Notes: generated from the sequence alone by a model not told the origin. A stretch of 64,000 nucleotides of DNA from Clostridium kluyveri DSM 555 (GCF_000016505.1 NC_009706.1:186001-250000); one strand, 5' to 3'. Shown: positions 18,583-30,739, counted from the stretch's first letter. Numbers and translations are program-made.

Positions 18583-21500
18583 TTGTTTGAATTAAATAAC
18601 TTTGATGCACTTCAAATAGGCTTAGCTTCAACAGAAAAAATAAGAGAATGGTCGAGAGGTGAGGTAAAGAAACCCGAAACAATAAATTATAGGACTCTAA
18701 AGCCAGAGAGAGATGGTTTATTTTGTGAAAGGATCTTTGGACCTCAAAAGGATTGGGAATGTCACTGTGGCAAGTATAAAAGGATTAGATATAAAGGTAT
18801 AGTTTGTGATAGGTGTGGAGTAGAAGTAACTAAGGCAAAAGTAAGACGTGAGAGAATGGGCCATATTGAGCTGGCGGCTCCGGTATCTCATATATGGTAT
18901 TTTAAGGGCATACCATCCCGTATGGGACTTATTTTAGATATGTCTCCAAGGGCTTTAGAAAAGGTGTTATATTTTGCGTCTTATGTTGTTTTAGATCCAA
19001 AAGAAACTCAACTATTAAAAAAGCAATTGCTAACTGAAAAAGAGTATAGGGAAGCCGTAGATAAATACGGAGAACAAAACTTTGTAGCTAGCATGGGAGC
19101 AGAATCTGTTAAAAAGCTTTTAGAGGAAATAGATCTTGAACAATTATCTTTGGTATTAAAGGAAGATTTAAAAAATAGCACAGGACAAAAGAAAATAAGA
19201 ATAATAAGAAGGTTAGAAGTTGTTGAATCTTTTAGAAAATCTGGAAATAGGCCTGAATGGATGGTTATAGATGTAATTCCTGTTATACCACCAGATTTAA
19301 GACCTATGGTTCAATTAGACGGAGGAAGATTTGCCACTTCAGATTTAAATGATCTTTATAGAAGAGTTATAAATAGAAATAATAGACTTAAAAAATTATT
19401 GGATTTAGGAGCACCAGACATAATAGTAAGAAATGAAAAAAGAATGCTTCAGGAAGCAGTGGATGCTCTTATAGATAATGGAAGAAGGGGAAGGCCAGTA
19501 ACTGGACCTGGAAATAGACCATTAAAATCCTTATCAGATATGTTAAAGGGTAAGCAGGGAAGGTTTAGACAAAATCTACTTGGAAAACGTGTTGACTACT
19601 CAGGACGTTCTGTTATAGTAGTTGGTCCTGAGCTTAAAATGTATCAATGTGGATTACCTAAAGAAATGGCACTTGAGCTTTTTAAACCTTTTGTGATGAA
19701 AAAGTTGGTTGAAAGAGGATTAGCTCATAATATTAAAAGTGCAAAAAGAATGGTAGAACGGGTTCAAGCTCAAGTTTGGGATGTATTAGAGGAAGTAATA
19801 TCTGATCATCCGGTGCTTTTAAATCGTGCTCCTACACTTCACAGATTAGGGATACAGGCATTTCAACCTGTACTTGTAGAAGGCAGGGCTATAAAACTTC
19901 ATCCACTATCTTGTACAGCATATAATGCTGATTTTGATGGAGACCAGATGGCAGTTCATGTTCCGCTTTCAGTAGAAGCTCAATCAGAGGCTAGATTTTT
20001 AATGCTTGCTGCCCATAATATATTGAAACCTTCAGATGGTAAACCAGTAGTTGTACCAACGCAGGATATGGTATTGGGGTCATATTACCTAACTGTAGAA
20101 AGAGAAGGAGCCAAAGGAGAGGGAAGATACTTTTCTTTTCCAGATGAAGTAATAATGGCATACCAATTAAAACAAATTGATATAAATGCTAAAATAAAAG
20201 TGAAAATGACAAAAATTATAGATGGAAAATATATAAGTGGCATAATTGATGCTACAGCAGGAAAAATAATATTTAATGAATGTGTACCACAGGATCTGGG
20301 ATTCATAGATAGAAGTAAACCTGGGAATGAATTTAAACTAGAGATTGATTTTCTTGTAGCTAAGAAAAATTTAGGTAAAATAATAAATAAATGTTATATG
20401 AAACATGGAGCTACAAAAACATCTATAATGCTGGATAAAATAAAAGCACGAGGATATCACTATTCAACTATAAGTGGAATAACAGTTTCTACTTCGGATA
20501 TGGAAGTACCTGAAGCTAAGAAAAGGCTTTTAAGTGAATCAGATGCAGCAGTTGATAAAATAGAAAAAATGTATAGAAGAGGTTTTATATCAGAAGATGA
20601 AAGATATCAGAGAGTTATAGAAAGATGGACTAAAACTACAGAAGATGTAGCAGATGAGCTTATGAATAATTTGGATAAATTTAACCCTATATTTATGATG
20701 GCAGATTCAGGAGCTAGAGGTTCTAAAAGTCAAATTAAACAGCTAGCAGGGATGAGAGGACTTATGGCTAATCCATCAGGAAAAATAATAGAACTTCCAA
20801 TAAGGGCATCTTTTAGGGAAGGATTAGATGTATTAGAATATTTTATATCAACTCATGGAGCAAGAAAAGGAAATGCAGATACTGCTTTAAAAACTGCAGA
20901 TTCAGGATATCTGACTAGAAGACTTGTTGATGTAAGCCAGGATGTTATAGTTAGAGAAGAGGATTGTGGCACTTATGAAGGATATGATGTTTCAGAAATA
21001 AAAGAAGGCAATGAAGTAATAGAAAGTTTGTCAGAAAGGCTCACAGGAAGATATTCTGCAGAAGATATTATAGATCCTAATAATCACCAAATAATAGTAC
21101 CAAAAAATAGTTATATGGATTCAAAATTAGCAGATAGGATAGAAGCTTCAGGAATTAAAAAAGTAAAGATAAGATCTGTTTTTACCTGTAAATCAAGACA
21201 TGGGGTATGCTCAAAATGTTATGGAATGAATATGGCTACTGCCCAGAAGATTGATATAGGCGAATCCGTAGGTATAATAGCAGCGCAAAGTATAGGAGAG
21301 CCTGGTACTCAGCTTACTATGAGGACTTTCCATACGGGAGGAGTTGCAGGGTCAGATATAACACAAGGTCTTCCAAGAGTTGAAGAATTATTTGAGGCTA
21401 GGAAACCTAAAGGTCTTGCTATAGTAAGTGAAGTTTCAGGTACTGTAAAGATGGAAGAGACTAAGAAAAAAAGAAGTGTTTCTGTAATTACAGATAATGG

Positions 21501-22107
21501 AGAAGAAGTAACTTATGATATACCATTTGGATCAAGAATCAAAGTGTCAAATGGAGATTTAATAAGTGCAGGTGATGAGGTAACAGAAGGATCTGTAAAT
21601 CCACATGATATATTAAGAATAAAAGGGGTTCAAGGAGTTAAAAATTATCTTCTATCTGAAGTTCAGAAAGTTTATAGACTTCAAGGTGTTGATATAAATG
21701 ATAAACATCTTGAAGTGGTAATTAGGCAAATGACAAGAAAAATTAAAATAGAAGAATCAGGGGATACAGAATTATTGCCAGGAACTATGATTGATATATT
21801 TGATTTTGAAGAAGAAAATGCAAGAGTAGAAGCTAGTGGGGGAAGTGCAGCTCAAGGTAGAGTGGCTTTACTTGGAATAACTAAAGCAGCACTTGCTACT
21901 GAATCTTTCCTTTCTGCAGCATCTTTTCAGGAAACTACAAGAGTACTTACAGATGCAGCTATAAAGGGGAAGATAGATCCACTCCTAGGCTTAAAGGAAA
22001 ATGTAATTATTGGTAAACTTATACCGGCAGGAACAGGCATGACTAGGTATAGATCAATAAAAATTAATACAGAAAATGAAGTGCAGGAAAATCAATTGGA
22101 AGCTTAA
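18583..22107 (+). CDS. rpoC: RNA polymerase beta' subunit
   Basis: The 1174-aa product holds the magnesium-binding NADFDGDQM, the N-terminal zinc ribbon ([22 protein letters not shown]), the second zinc site ([13 protein letters not shown]), and the trigger-loop region [16 protein letters not shown]. The start is TTG 18583 ([16 protein letters not shown]) after GGGAGG. Length is normal for Gram-positive beta' without large insertions. The next promoter lies 12 nt past the stop. Confidence 0.98.
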   Translation: MFELNNFDALQIGLASTEKIREWSRGEVKKPETINYRTLKPERDGLFCERIFGPQKDWECHCGKYKRIRYKGIVCDRCGVEVTKAKVRRERMGHIELAAPVSHIWYFKGIPSRMGLILDMSPRALEKVLYFASYVVLDPKETQLLKKQLLTEKEYREAVDKYGEQNFVASMGAESVKKLLEEIDLEQLSLVLKEDLKNSTGQKKIRIIRRLEVVESFRKSGNRPEWMVIDVIPVIPPDLRPMVQLDGGRFATSDLNDLYRRVINRNNRLKKLLDLGAPDIIVRNEKRMLQEAVDALIDNGRRGRPVTGPGNRPLKSLSDMLKGKQGRFRQNLLGKRVDYSGRSVIVVGPELKMYQCGLPKEMALELFKPFVMKKLVERGLAHNIKSAKRMVERVQAQVWDVLEEVISDHPVLLNRAPTLHRLGIQAFQPVLVEGRAIKLHPLSCTAYNADFDGDQMAVHVPLSVEAQSEARFLMLAAHNILKPSDGKPVVVPTQDMVLGSYYLTVEREGAKGEGRYFSFPDEVIMAYQLKQIDINAKIKVKMTKIIDGKYISGIIDATAGKIIFNECVPQDLGFIDRSKPGNEFKLEIDFLVAKKNLGKIINKCYMKHGATKTSIMLDKIKARGYHYSTISGITVSTSDMEVPEAKKRLLSESDAAVDKIEKMYRRGFISEDERYQRVIERWTKTTEDVADELMNNLDKFNPIFMMADSGARGSKSQIKQLAGMRGLMANPSGKIIELPIRASFREGLDVLEYFISTHGARKGNADTALKTADSGYLTRRLVDVSQDVIVREEDCGTYEGYDVSEIKEGNEVIESLSERLTGRYSAEDIIDPNNHQIIVPKNSYMDSKLADRIEASGIKKVKIRSVFTCKSRHGVCSKCYGMNMATAQKIDIGESVGIIAAQSIGEPGTQLTMRTFHTGGVAGSDITQGLPRVEELFEARKPKGLAIVSEVSGTVKMEETKKKRSVSVITDNGEEVTYDIPFGSRIKVSNGDLISAGDEVTEGSVNPHDILRIKGVQGVKNYLLSEVQKVYRLQGVDINDKHLEVVIRQMTRKIKIEESGDTELLPGTMIDIFDFEEENARVEASGGSAAQGRVALLGITKAALATESFLSAASFQETTRVLTDAAIKGKIDPLLGLKENVIIGKLIPAGTGMTRYRSIKINTENEVQENQLEA

Positions 22108-22118
22108 TGTATAATTTA

Positions 22119-22147
22119 TTGACATAGTAATACTAAAATGATAAAAT
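22119..22147 (+). promoter_or_regulatory. Promoter before the L7Ae-like gene
   Basis: TTGACA (22119-22124), 17 nt, TAAAAT (22142-22147), within ATGATAAAAT; 12 nt after the rpoC stop. Confidence 0.65.
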
Positions 22148-22165
22148 ACATCTGTATGTTTTTTA

Positions 22166-22194
22166 AGAGACAAAGCATTACATACTTTGTCTCT
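22166..22194 (+). promoter_or_regulatory. Leader hairpin of the L7Ae-like gene
   Basis: AGAGACAAAG (22166-22175) and CTTTGTCTCT (22185-22194) pair perfectly with a 9-nt loop. No T-tract follows, and the ribosome site is 11 nt downstream. It could be an attenuator of rpoBC read-through or a control site of the next gene; it shows no k-turn. Confidence 0.5.
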
Positions 22195-22219
22195 ATAGTA
22201 TTGTAGGAGGGAATAAATA

Positions 22220-22459
22220 ATGATTTATAGACTTACAGGAAATAAAGTTGTTGGTTTGAAGCAAACGGTTAAAGCTATAAAAAATAATAATGCCAAAACT
22301 GTTTATATAGCTAAGGATGCCGATGATAAGATAATACAGTCCGTAAAAACATTAATTACTCAGGATTCCCCGGCATTAGTTTATGTAGATACTATGAAAG
22401 AATTAGGTAAATTATGTGGTATAGATGTAGGTGCTGCTACAGCTGCCATATTAAAATAG
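22220..22459 (+). CDS. L7Ae-like k-turn-binding ribosomal protein (YbxF type)
   Basis: A 79-aa L7Ae/L30e-fold protein (GNKVVGLKQTVKAIKNNNAKTVYIAKDADDKI ... YVDTMKELGKLCGIDVGAATAAI). The Bacillus homologue YbxF binds kink-turn RNAs and can associate with ribosomes. The place between rpoC and rpsL is the conserved Firmicutes one. GGAGGG precedes the ATG. Downstream lies a long structured stretch before rpsL. Confidence 0.88.
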   Translation: MIYRLTGNKVVGLKQTVKAIKNNNAKTVYIAKDADDKIIQSVKTLITQDSPALVYVDTMKELGKLCGIDVGAATAAILK

Positions 22460-22467
22460 CAATTTTT

Positions 22468-22504
22468 ATCAAGTGATTCTTAGGCTCAGGTAGAGTTTGC
22501 TATA
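22468..22504 (+). repeat. 37-nt dispersed repeat, copy B
   Basis: Matches copy A (11029-11065, inverted) at 31 of 37 positions. Here it forms the left arm of a long hairpin: 22473-22495 pairs with 22518-22540 over 23 nt with a few mismatches and G-U pairs. No T-tract follows. Confidence 0.6.
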
Positions 22505-22540
22505 GAAAAATACTTATCTCTACCTGAACCTTAGAAGAAC

Positions 22541-22693
22541 TTATTTAGGCACGTTAGCCGCGCTTATTTCCCACTTTAAAGAAGATGGGAATCTTAGCTA
22601 ATTCTAGCGTTCGGATAAATTAAATAGCGTTTAACAATAAATTATTATAAATTTTTTAAGTTACTATAAATCTATTTTAAAGGAGGTGTGAAT
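22541..22693 (+). ncRNA. Candidate structured leader of the rpsL operon (possible pseudoknot)
   Basis: TTAGC (22554-22558) can pair with GCTAA (22597-22601), and GCGCT (22560-22564) with AGCGT (22606-22610, one G-U), an interleaved pattern as in a pseudoknot. TTCCCA/TGGGAA forms a hairpin between them. This is GC-richer than its surroundings. Autogenous control by S7 or S12 is conceivable; I recognise no named family. Confidence 0.4.
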
Positions 22694-23071
22694 ATGCCAA
22701 CAATAAGTCAATTAATAAGAAAAGGCAGGAAGACAGTAGCTTCAAAATCAACAGCACCAGCACTAAAAGAATGTCCTCAAAAAAGGGGAGTTTGTACAGT
22801 GGTAAAAACTACTACACCTAAAAAGCCAAATTCAGCTTTAAGAAAAATTGCTAGAGTTAGATTAACAAATGGATATGAGGTTAGTGCATATATTCCAGGT
22901 ATAGGACATAACTTACAAGAACATAGTGTTGTTCTTATAAGAGGAGGAAGAGTTAAAGACCTTCCAGGTGTTAGGTACCATATAGTAAGAGGAGCATTGG
23001 ATTCAGCAGGGGTTGCTGACAGGCTACAGGGAAGATCAAAATACGGTGCTAAAAGACCTAAGCAGAAATAG
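22694..23071 (+). CDS. rpsL: 30S ribosomal protein S12
   Basis: S12 lies at the decoding centre. The 125-aa product has the invariant [18 protein letters not shown] and [17 protein letters not shown] loops; lysines known to mutate in streptomycin resistance are wild type. The ATG at 22694 follows AGGAGGTG; a start at 22688 lies too near that site. First gene of the str operon. Confidence 0.97.
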   Translation: MPTISQLIRKGRKTVASKSTAPALKECPQKRGVCTVVKTTTPKKPNSALRKIARVRLTNGYEVSAYIPGIGHNLQEHSVVLIRGGRVKDLPGVRYHIVRGALDSAGVADRLQGRSKYGAKRPKQK

Positions 23072-23164
23072 TTCAGCTTAAGAAAATGTTGATAAAGGTG
23101 CTATGTCTTCAGCGTTTATATATATTTATTTTGCAGAAGTACTAAGCACTTTGCGGCTTCTTGA

Positions 23165-23686
<522 letters not shown>

Positions 23687-23764
23687 TATTCGAAACTGTT
23701 TTGGTAATTTTACTAAAGCAGTTTTATCAAATTTTAAATTTACACTTGCGAGGAGGAAAATTAA

Positions 23765-25831
23765 GTGGGAAGAGAATATCCGCTAGAAAAGTTCCGTAAC
23801 ATAGGAATAATGGCACATATTGATGCTGGAAAGACTACTACTACGGAACGTATACTTTTCTATACAGGAAGAACTCATAAAATAGGAGAAGTACATGAGG
23901 GGCAGGCTACTATGGACTGGATGGCCCAAGAACAGGAAAGAGGAATAACAATAACTTCAGCTGCCACTTTTTGTAAATGGAAAGGTTATGCTATAAATAT
24001 AATAGATACACCAGGACACGTGGATTTTACCGTAGAAGTTGAGAGGTCTTTAAGAGTTCTTGATGGAGCTGTTACCGTCCTAGATGCTAAAAGTGGAGTA
24101 GAGCCGCAAACAGAAACTGTATGGAGGCAGGCAGACAACTATGGGGTTCCAAGATTGGTTTATGTAAATAAAATGGATTCAACTGGGGCAGACTTTTATA
24201 TGTGTGTAAATACTCTAAGAGATAGACTTCATTGTAATGCTATACCTATTCAAATTCCAATAGGCTCAGAAAGTGAATTTAAAGGGATAGTTAATCTTGT
24301 AAAAAATGAAGCTATAATATATGAAGATGACTTGGGAACTGTTATGGACGAAGTTGAGATACCAGGTGATTTAAAAGATGAAGCTGAAAAATATAGAACC
24401 GAATTAATTGAAGCAATATCTGAATTAGATGAAGATATAATGATGAAGTATCTAGAAGGAGAAGAACTTACAGAGGAAGAAATAATATCTGCAATTAGAA
24501 AAGGTGTTATTTCAAACAAGATAGTACCAGTTTTATGTGGCTCTTCTTATAAGAATAAAGGTGTACAGCCAATGATAGATGCAGTAGTTGACTTTATGCC
24601 TTCACCACTTGATATACCTCCTATAAAGGGCACTGATCCTGAAACAGGAGAAGAAACTGACAGACCAGCAGATGATAACCAACCATTATCAGCATTAGCG
24701 TTTAAAATTGCAACGGATCCATTTGTAGGTAAGTTGGCATTTACAAGAATTTATTCGGGAATTATGAAAAGTGGTACTTATGTGTATAACTCAACAAAGG
24801 GGAAAAAGGAAAGAATAGCAAGACTTGTAAAAATGCACTCAAACCGAAGAGAAGAAGTTGATGAACTTCGTGCAGGTGATTTAGGAGCTATAGTAGGATT
24901 AAAAGATACTACAACAGGGAATACACTTTGTGATGAGCAGAATGCTGTAGTACTTGAAAGTATGGAATTTCCAGAACCTGTTATACATGTTGCCATAGAA
25001 CCTAAGACAAAGGCTGGCCAAGAGAAAATGGGTATTGCACTTTCAAAGCTTGCAGAAGAGGATCCGACATTTAAGACTCATACAGACCAAGAAACAGGAC
25101 AGACAATTATATCTGGAATGGGTGAACTTCATTTGGAGATAATTGTAGATAGACTTCAAAGGGAATTTAAGGTGGAGTGCAATGTTGGTAAACCACAGGT
25201 TGCTTATAAGGAAACTATTAGAAAAACAGTTAAAGCAGAAGGTAAATTTGTTAGACAGTCTGGTGGACATGGTCAATATGGTCATTGTTGGATAGAGATG
25301 TCACCTTCCGAAGAAGGATATTCATTTGAAAATGCTATAGTGGGAGGAACTATTCCAAAGGAATATATTTCACCAATTGATGAAGGAATAAAGCAGGCTT
25401 CTGAAACTGGAACAGTAGCGGGGTATCCTGCTATAAACTTCAAGGTAAAATTATATGATGGTTCTTATCATGACGTGGATTCTTCAGAAATGGCATTTAA
25501 AATTGCTGCATCTATGGCATTTAAAAATGCTATGTCAAAAGCAGATCCGGTTTTACTTGAACCAATGATGAGAGTTGAAGTTACAGTGCCAGAAGAGTAT
25601 ATGGGAGATGTAATAGGGGACATAAATTCAAGAAGAGGAAGAATTGAAGGAATGGATCCAAGAGCAGGAGCACAAGTTATAAGATCTTTTGTTCCGCTTT
25701 CTGAAATGTTTGGATATGCAACTGTACTTAGATCAAGAACACAAGGTAGAGGAGTCTATTCTATGACATTTGATCATTATGAAGAAGTTCCAAAGAGTAT
25801 TCAAGAAAAAATTACAGGAGAAAAGAAATAA
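23765..25831 (+). CDS. fusA: Elongation factor G
   Basis: EF-G is the translocation GTPase. The 688-aa protein has G1 [51 protein letters not shown], and the domain IV tip [12 protein letters not shown] 23765 follows GAGGAGG. It is downstream of rpsG and upstream of the second tuf, the normal str operon order. Confidence 0.98.
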   Translation: MGREYPLEKFRNIGIMAHIDAGKTTTTERILFYTGRTHKIGEVHEGQATMDWMAQEQERGITITSAATFCKWKGYAINIIDTPGHVDFTVEVERSLRVLDGAVTVLDAKSGVEPQTETVWRQADNYGVPRLVYVNKMDSTGADFYMCVNTLRDRLHCNAIPIQIPIGSESEFKGIVNLVKNEAIIYEDDLGTVMDEVEIPGDLKDEAEKYRTELIEAISELDEDIMMKYLEGEELTEEEIISAIRKGVISNKIVPVLCGSSYKNKGVQPMIDAVVDFMPSPLDIPPIKGTDPETGEETDRPADDNQPLSALAFKIATDPFVGKLAFTRIYSGIMKSGTYVYNSTKGKKERIARLVKMHSNRREEVDELRAGDLGAIVGLKDTTTGNTLCDEQNAVVLESMEFPEPVIHVAIEPKTKAGQEKMGIALSKLAEEDPTFKTHTDQETGQTIISGMGELHLEIIVDRLQREFKVECNVGKPQVAYKETIRKTVKAEGKFVRQSGGHGQYGHCWIEMSPSEEGYSFENAIVGGTIPKEYISPIDEGIKQASETGTVAGYPAINFKVKLYDGSYHDVDSSEMAFKIAASMAFKNAMSKADPVLLEPMMRVEVTVPEEYMGDVIGDINSRRGRIEGMDPRAGAQVIRSFVPLSEMFGYATVLRSRTQGRGVYSMTFDHYEEVPKSIQEKITGEKK

Positions 25832-25860
25832 TTAGTTTTAAATAATATACTGATCTATTT

Positions 25861-27076
25861 AAGGAGGAAGAAGTAATGTCAAAAGAAAAGTTTGAGAGAA
25901 CAAAACCACATGTAAACATAGGAACAATAGGACACGTAGACCACGGCAAGACAACATTGACAGCAGCAATAACAATGGTATTAGCAAAAGAAGGTAAAGC
26001 ATCAGCAACAAAGTATGATGAAATAGATAAGGCACCGGAGGAAAAAGAAAGAGGAATAACAATAAATACAGCACATGTAGAATATGAGACAGAAGTTAGA
26101 CACTATGCACATGTAGATTGTCCAGGGCATGCAGACTATGTAAAGAACATGATAACAGGGGCAGCACAAATGGACGGAGCAATACTTGTAGTAAGCGCAG
26201 CAGATGGTCCAATGCCGCAGACAAGAGAGCATATACTACTGGCAAGTAGGGTAGGGGTACAGTATATAGTAGTATTTTTAAATAAATCAGACCAGGTAGA
26301 TGATCCTGAATTAATAGAATTAGTAGAAATGGAAGTAAGGGAATTATTAAGTGAATATGGATTCCCAGGAGACGATGTTCCAATAATAGTAGGAAGTGCA
26401 TTGAAGGTAATTGAGAACCCAGAGGATGCAGAAGCAACTAAATGTATATATGAATTAATGGAAGCAGTAGATACTTATATACCAACTCCAGAGAGACCAG
26501 TAGATAAACCATTCTTAATGCCAATAGAAGATGTATTCACAATAACAGGAAGAGGAACAGTAGCTACAGGAAGAGTAGAAAGTGGAGTGCTTAAGATAGG
26601 AGACGAAGTAGAGATAGTAGGATTAAAGGAAGAGAAGAAGAAGACAGTATGTACTGGAGTAGAAATGTTTAGAAAGCTTCTAGATCAGGCTATGGCAGGA
26701 GATAATATAGGAGCATTATTAAGAGGAATACAGAGAGAAGAAATAGAGAGAGGACAGGTATTATCAAAGCCTGGTTCAGTAAAGCCGCATAAGAAATTTG
26801 TAGGTCAGGTGTATGTATTAAAGAAAGAAGAAGGCGGAAGACACACACCATTTTTCAATGGATATAGACCACAGTTTTATTTCAGAACAACAGATGTAAC
26901 AGGGTCAATATCATTACCAGAGGGAGTAGAAATGGTAATGCCAGGAGATCATATAGATATGAATGTAGAACTTATAACACCTGTTGCAATGCATGAAGGA
27001 TTGAGATTTGCAATAAGAGAAGGCGGCAGAACAGTTGGTTCAGGTGTTGTTACTACAGTGTCTGAATAAGTGTGTT
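25861..27076. repeat. 1216-bp tuf direct repeat, copy 2
   Basis: Identical to 9762-10977. The repeats are in the same orientation about 16.1 kb apart; recombination between them would delete secE, nusG, rpoBC and fusA, so only conversion would be tolerated. Confidence 0.9.
25876..27069 (+). CDS. tuf: Elongation factor Tu, second copy
   Basis: Identical in DNA and protein to the gene at 9777-10970, including the NKSD variant of the guanine-recognition motif. This copy is the conserved str-operon position behind fusA (44 nt gap, AAGGAGG site), so it is probably the ancestral locus, and the tRNA-linked copy a duplicate kept identical by gene conversion. It ends at a strong hairpin. Confidence 0.98.
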   Translation: MSKEKFERTKPHVNIGTIGHVDHGKTTLTAAITMVLAKEGKASATKYDEIDKAPEEKERGITINTAHVEYETEVRHYAHVDCPGHADYVKNMITGAAQMDGAILVVSAADGPMPQTREHILLASRVGVQYIVVFLNKSDQVDDPELIELVEMEVRELLSEYGFPGDDVPIIVGSALKVIENPEDAEATKCIYELMEAVDTYIPTPERPVDKPFLMPIEDVFTITGRGTVATGRVESGVLKIGDEVEIVGLKEEKKKTVCTGVEMFRKLLDQAMAGDNIGALLRGIQREEIERGQVLSKPGSVKPHKKFVGQVYVLKKEEGGRHTPFFNGYRPQFYFRTTDVTGSISLPEGVEMVMPGDHIDMNVELITPVAMHEGLRFAIREGGRTVGSGVVTTVSE

Positions 27077-27110
27077 CATGGAAATTTCAAGGTAATAGCA
27101 TTTTGATGAA

Positions 27111-27140
27111 AAGGAAAGAGGCAGCTCTTTCCTTAATTTA
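27111..27140 (+). terminator. Terminator of the str operon
   Basis: AAGGAAAGAG and CTCTTTCCTT pair perfectly (10 bp, loop GCAG) and are followed by AATTTAAG. Confidence 0.7.
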
Positions 27141-27191
27141 AGCAGTTATTAATGCACCTTATGTTGCTTATTTAAAAGTATAAATTTTTAC

Positions 27192-27220
27192 TTGTCAGAA
27201 ATAAGAATTTAGTGTATACT
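27192..27220 (+). promoter_or_regulatory. S10 operon promoter
   Basis: TTGTCA (27192-27197), 17 nt, TATACT (27215-27220). It stands ~215 nt before rpsJ and should produce a long leader. Confidence 0.7.
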
Positions 27221-27226
27221 TAAGAG

Positions 27227-27434
27227 GTTGTGAGGTTATAACAGCGATGAGGCAAGAGGTTGCCGGGCTTCCGGGTAATTCTTGACTGAGTATGCCAAGG
27301 TCTTGAACTAGGCGACGGTTATTTTATAAGGTGTCCTTTACGTTTAAACATATGAAACGCCTGGAACAGTTTATAGAATATATCCGCTGTTGTACGTAAG
27401 AAGTATAGCGTGCATGAAAAGGAGGGAAAAAATA
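27227..27434 (+). ncRNA. Structured leader of the S10 operon
   Basis: A 200-nt, GC-richer leader. AACAGCG (near 27240) can pair with CGCTGTT (near 27385), closing a multi-branch structure. Inside are GGCAA/TTGCC and GGTGT/ACGCC hairpins. L4 represses the S10 operon in Escherichia coli by a leader like this in role, but sequence equivalence is not implied. No T-tract terminator is seen. Confidence 0.5.
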
Positions 27435-27743
27435 ATGGCAAAACAAAAAATAAGAATAAGGCTAAAAGCTTTCGATCATACCATACTTGATCAATCATCT
27501 GAAAAGATAGTAGAAACTGCGAAGTCTACAGGAGCAAAGGTAGCAGGACCTGTACCGTTACCTACAGAAAAAGATGTGGTTACAATTCTAAGAGCCCCAC
27601 ATAAATATAAAGATTCAAGAGAACAATTTGAGATAAGAACTCATAAAAGACTTATAGATATAATAAGTCCATCCCCAAAAACTGTTGATGCTTTAATGAG
27701 ACTTGATTTACCGGCGGGTGTCGATATTGAGATAAAATTATAA
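27435..27743 (+). CDS. rpsJ: 30S ribosomal protein S10
   Basis: S10 (also NusE) serves in the 30S head and in antitermination. The 102-aa product reads [21 protein letters not shown] and [42 protein letters not shown] 27435 follows AAGGAGGG. First gene of the S10 operon; an upstream in-frame extension to 27390 lies in the leader. Confidence 0.97.
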
Positions 27744-27830
27744 GAATGCGATTGTAATAAAGTATTATTACTGACTATTATGACCGTTTATTTTGAACGA
27801 TCCGCTAATATGTTTAGGAGGTGTATATAA

Positions 27831-28460
27831 ATGAAAAAAGCCATATTGGGTAAAAAATTAGGTATGACCCAGATATTTAATGAAAATGGTAGAGTAATTC
27901 CTGTTACAGTAATTGAAGCAGGACCTTGTGTAGTTGTACAAAAGAAGACTGAGGAAAAAGACGGTTATAAATCTATACAGATTGGTTTTGGAGATATAAG
28001 AGAGAAGCTTGTAAACAAACCATTAAAAGGTCATTTTGCAAAATCAGGAGTTTCATTAAAAAGATTCTTAAAAGAATTTAAAGTTGATAATATAGATGAA
28101 TATGAAGTAGGGCAAGAAATAAAGGCAGATATCTTTGCAGAAGGAGATAGAATTGATGTATCCGGTATCTCAAAAGGTAAGGGGTTCCAGGGAGTAATAA
28201 GAAGATGGAATGCTCAAAGAGGACCTATGTCTCATGGTTCAAAATTTCATAGGGCTGTTGGTTCAATGGGAGCTTCTTCTGATCCATCTAGAACTTTTAA
28301 GAACAAGAAAATGCCAGGACATATGGGAAATAAGAATACTACTGTATTAAATCTACAAGTTGCAAAAGTTATTCCTGAAAAAAATATTATTTTGATAAAA
28401 GGTGGAGTACCAGGCCCTAACAAGAGTTTTGTGTCAATAAAAGATACAGTTAAGGCTTAA
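27831..28460 (+). CDS. rplC: 50S ribosomal protein L3
   Basis: L3 organises the peptidyl-transferase centre. The 209-aa product has [18 protein letters not shown] and the long loop [32 protein letters not shown] precedes the ATG; second gene of the operon. Confidence 0.97.
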   Translation: MKKAILGKKLGMTQIFNENGRVIPVTVIEAGPCVVVQKKTEEKDGYKSIQIGFGDIREKLVNKPLKGHFAKSGVSLKRFLKEFKVDNIDEYEVGQEIKADIFAEGDRIDVSGISKGKGFQGVIRRWNAQRGPMSHGSKFHRAVGSMGASSDPSRTFKNKKMPGHMGNKNTTVLNLQVAKVIPEKNIILIKGGVPGPNKSFVSIKDTVKA

Positions 28461-28484
28461 TTTTATTAGAAAGGAGGATGCAGA

Positions 28485-29105
28485 ATGCCTATAGTAGGAT
28501 TATTTAATAAAGAAGGTCAAAAAATTACAGATTTTGAGTTGTCAGATAAAGTATTTGGAGTTGAAGTAAATCAATATGTTATGCACCAAGTAGTTGTAGC
28601 GTTACTTGCCAATAAAAGACAGGGAACACAGTCAGCAAAGACTAGAGCTGAAGTTTCCGGAGGTGGAATTAAGCCTTGGAGACAAAAGGGAACTGGTAGA
28701 GCAAGACAGGGTTCTATAAGATCACCTCAATGGATTCATGGTGGTGTAGTTTTTGCAGTGAAACCTAGAAGTTATAGAATTTCGGTTCCTAAATCAGCAA
28801 GAAGGTTAGCTATGAAATCTGCTCTATCAAGTAAAGTTGAAGAAAATCAGATAGTAGTACTTGAAAGTTTAGAGATGGATACTCCAAAAACAAAAGAAGT
28901 GGTAAAAATCTTGGATGCTTTTGAAGCTAAGAAAACATTAATTGTTACGGCGGAATCAAACCAAAATGTATATAAGTCAGCGAGAAATATACAGGGAGTA
29001 TCAGTAATTCCTGTTAATAATTTAAATGTATATGATTTGTTAAAATTTGATAAGCTTATAATAACTAAGGATGCTGTATCAAAAATTGAGGAGGTGTATG
29101 CATAA
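28485..29105 (+). CDS. rplD: 50S ribosomal protein L4
   Basis: L4 lines the exit tunnel and regulates its own operon in some bacteria. The 206-aa product contains [32 protein letters not shown], the tunnel loop. AAGGAGG lies before the ATG. The stop shares one base with the rplW start. Confidence 0.97.
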
Positions 29106-29401
29106 TGAAATATACCAATTATGATATCATAAGAAGGCCTGTTATAACGGAAAAAAGCATGGGCGCTATGAATGAAAAAAAATACACCTTTATAGTTGAT
29201 ATACGTGCTAATAAGTCAATGATAAAAAGGGCCATTGAGGATGTTTTTGGAGTAACTGTTGAAACTGTAAACACATCAAGATATAAAGGAAAGAAAAAAA
29301 GAGTAGGTGTCCATATAGGAAAGAGACCAGACTATAAAAAAGCCATTGTTAAACTTACAGAAGAAAGTAAAACAATAGAATTTTTTGAAGGAATACAATA
29401 A
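29105..29401 (+). CDS. rplW: 50S ribosomal protein L23
   Basis: L23 docks trigger factor and SRP at the exit tunnel. The 98-aa product starts [18 protein letters not shown] and has [29 protein letters not shown]. Its ATG overlaps the rplD stop (TAATG), implying coupled translation. Confidence 0.96.
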   Translation: MKYTNYDIIRRPVITEKSMGAMNEKKYTFIVDIRANKSMIKRAIEDVFGVTVETVNTSRYKGKKKRVGVHIGKRPDYKKAIVKLTEESKTIEFFEGIQ

Positions 29402-29459
29402 TAGATAAAGCAGTTATTGGAGAAATCCAGATAAGCGAAAAAAGGAGGGAATACCGGTT

Positions 29460-30293
29460 ATGGCAGTTAAGGGATTTAAACCTACCACACCTTCAAGAAG
29501 GCATATGACTGTAAACACATTTGAAGAAATAACTACAGATATACCAGAAAAATCACTTCTTGTGGCATTAAAGAGAAGTGGTGGTAGGAATGCTCACGGT
29601 AAAATAACAGTTCGTCATATAGGTGGCGGGGCAAAACGCAAATATAGAATAATAGATTTTAAAAGAAATAAAGATGGAATACCAGCAAAGGTATCAACTA
29701 TAGAATATGATCCTAACAGGTCAGCATTTATAGCTCTTGTGACTTATGCAGATGGTGAAAAAAGATATATAATAGCTCCAGTTGGATTAAAAGTTGGTGA
29801 TGTAATAGTATCAGGTGCAGATTCAGATATAAAGGTAGGAAATTGTCTTCCAATTGTTAACATCCCTGTAGGTACAACAATTCACAACATAGAATTGCAG
29901 GCAGGAAAAGGAGCACAACTTGTAAGATCAGCAGGAACTTCAGCTCAGCTTATGGCTAAAGAGGGGAAATATGCTACCTTGAGACTTCCAAGTGGAGAGG
30001 TAAGATATGTAAGAATAGAATGTAGGGCAACAATAGGTACAGTTTCAAATTTAACACATGAAATAATTAACATAGGTAAAGCAGGCAGAAAAAGACATAT
30101 GGGAATAAGACCCACAGTTAGAGGTTCTGTAATGAATCCTAATGATCATCCACATGGTGGTGGAGAAGGAAAATCACCAGTAGGACATCCGGGCCCGCTC
30201 ACTCCATGGGGTAAACCTGCATTAGGATTGAAGACTAGAAAAAACAAGAAATATTCAGATAAATTTATAATTAAAAGAAAGAATAAAAAGTAA
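29460..30293 (+). CDS. rplB: 50S ribosomal protein L2
   Basis: L2 is needed for subunit joining and peptidyl transfer. The 277-aa product contains [34 protein letters not shown], with the conserved histidine. AAGGAGGG precedes the ATG. A perfect hairpin follows the stop. Confidence 0.98.
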   Translation: MAVKGFKPTTPSRRHMTVNTFEEITTDIPEKSLLVALKRSGGRNAHGKITVRHIGGGAKRKYRIIDFKRNKDGIPAKVSTIEYDPNRSAFIALVTYADGEKRYIIAPVGLKVGDVIVSGADSDIKVGNCLPIVNIPVGTTIHNIELQAGKGAQLVRSAGTSAQLMAKEGKYATLRLPSGEVRYVRIECRATIGTVSNLTHEIINIGKAGRKRHMGIRPTVRGSVMNPNDHPHGGGEGKSPVGHPGPLTPWGKPALGLKTRKNKKYSDKFIIKRKNKK

Positions 30294-30296
30294 TTT

Positions 30297-30318
30297 GAAG
30301 AGAATACACATTCTCTTC
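30297..30318 (+). terminator. Hairpin between rplB and rpsS
   Basis: GAAGAGAAT and ATTCTCTTC pair perfectly around ACAC but no T-tract follows, so this may be a processing or pausing site inside the operon. The 135-nt gap also holds a TATAAT (30352-30357) without a convincing -35. Confidence 0.45.
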
Positions 30319-30428
30319 GTTGATTTAAGTAAAAAGATTGAATTTATAAGATATAATAAAAATAAGTTATTTTTATATGAATTTAGTAAAGTTTTATTTG
30401 GATAGATTGTATGAAGGGAGGCTAAAAA

Positions 30429-30716
30429 GTGAGCAGATCAGTAAAAAAAGGACCTTATGTCCAAGAATCACTTTTAAAAAAGATAAATGAATTGAATAAA
30501 AAAGGCGAGAAAAAAGTTATAAAAACTTGGTCACGAAGTTCAACTATATTTCCTCAGATGATAGGTCATACTATAGCAGTACATGATGGAAGAAAGCATG
30601 TTCCTGTATATATATCAGAAGATATGGTAGGACATAAGTTGGGAGAATTCGCATTAACTAGAACATACAGGGGACACGTTAATAAAACTGAAAAAACAAC
30701 TCGTGTTTCTAGATAG
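30429..30716 (+). CDS. rpsS: 30S ribosomal protein S19
   Basis: S19 contacts S13 and tRNA in the head. The 95-aa product starts [19 protein letters not shown] and has [32 protein letters not shown] 30429 follows AAGGGAGG. Confidence 0.97.
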   Translation: MSRSVKKGPYVQESLLKKINELNKKGEKKVIKTWSRSSTIFPQMIGHTIAVHDGRKHVPVYISEDMVGHKLGEFALTRTYRGHVNKTEKTTRVSR

Positions 30717-30739
30717 TTTGAAAGGAGGGAATAGGTAAG

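Noticed and set aside
14861-23071. Rifampicin or streptomycin resistance mutations in rpoB and rpsL
   Set aside because: The rifampicin pocket and the rpsL lysine loops read as the sensitive form.
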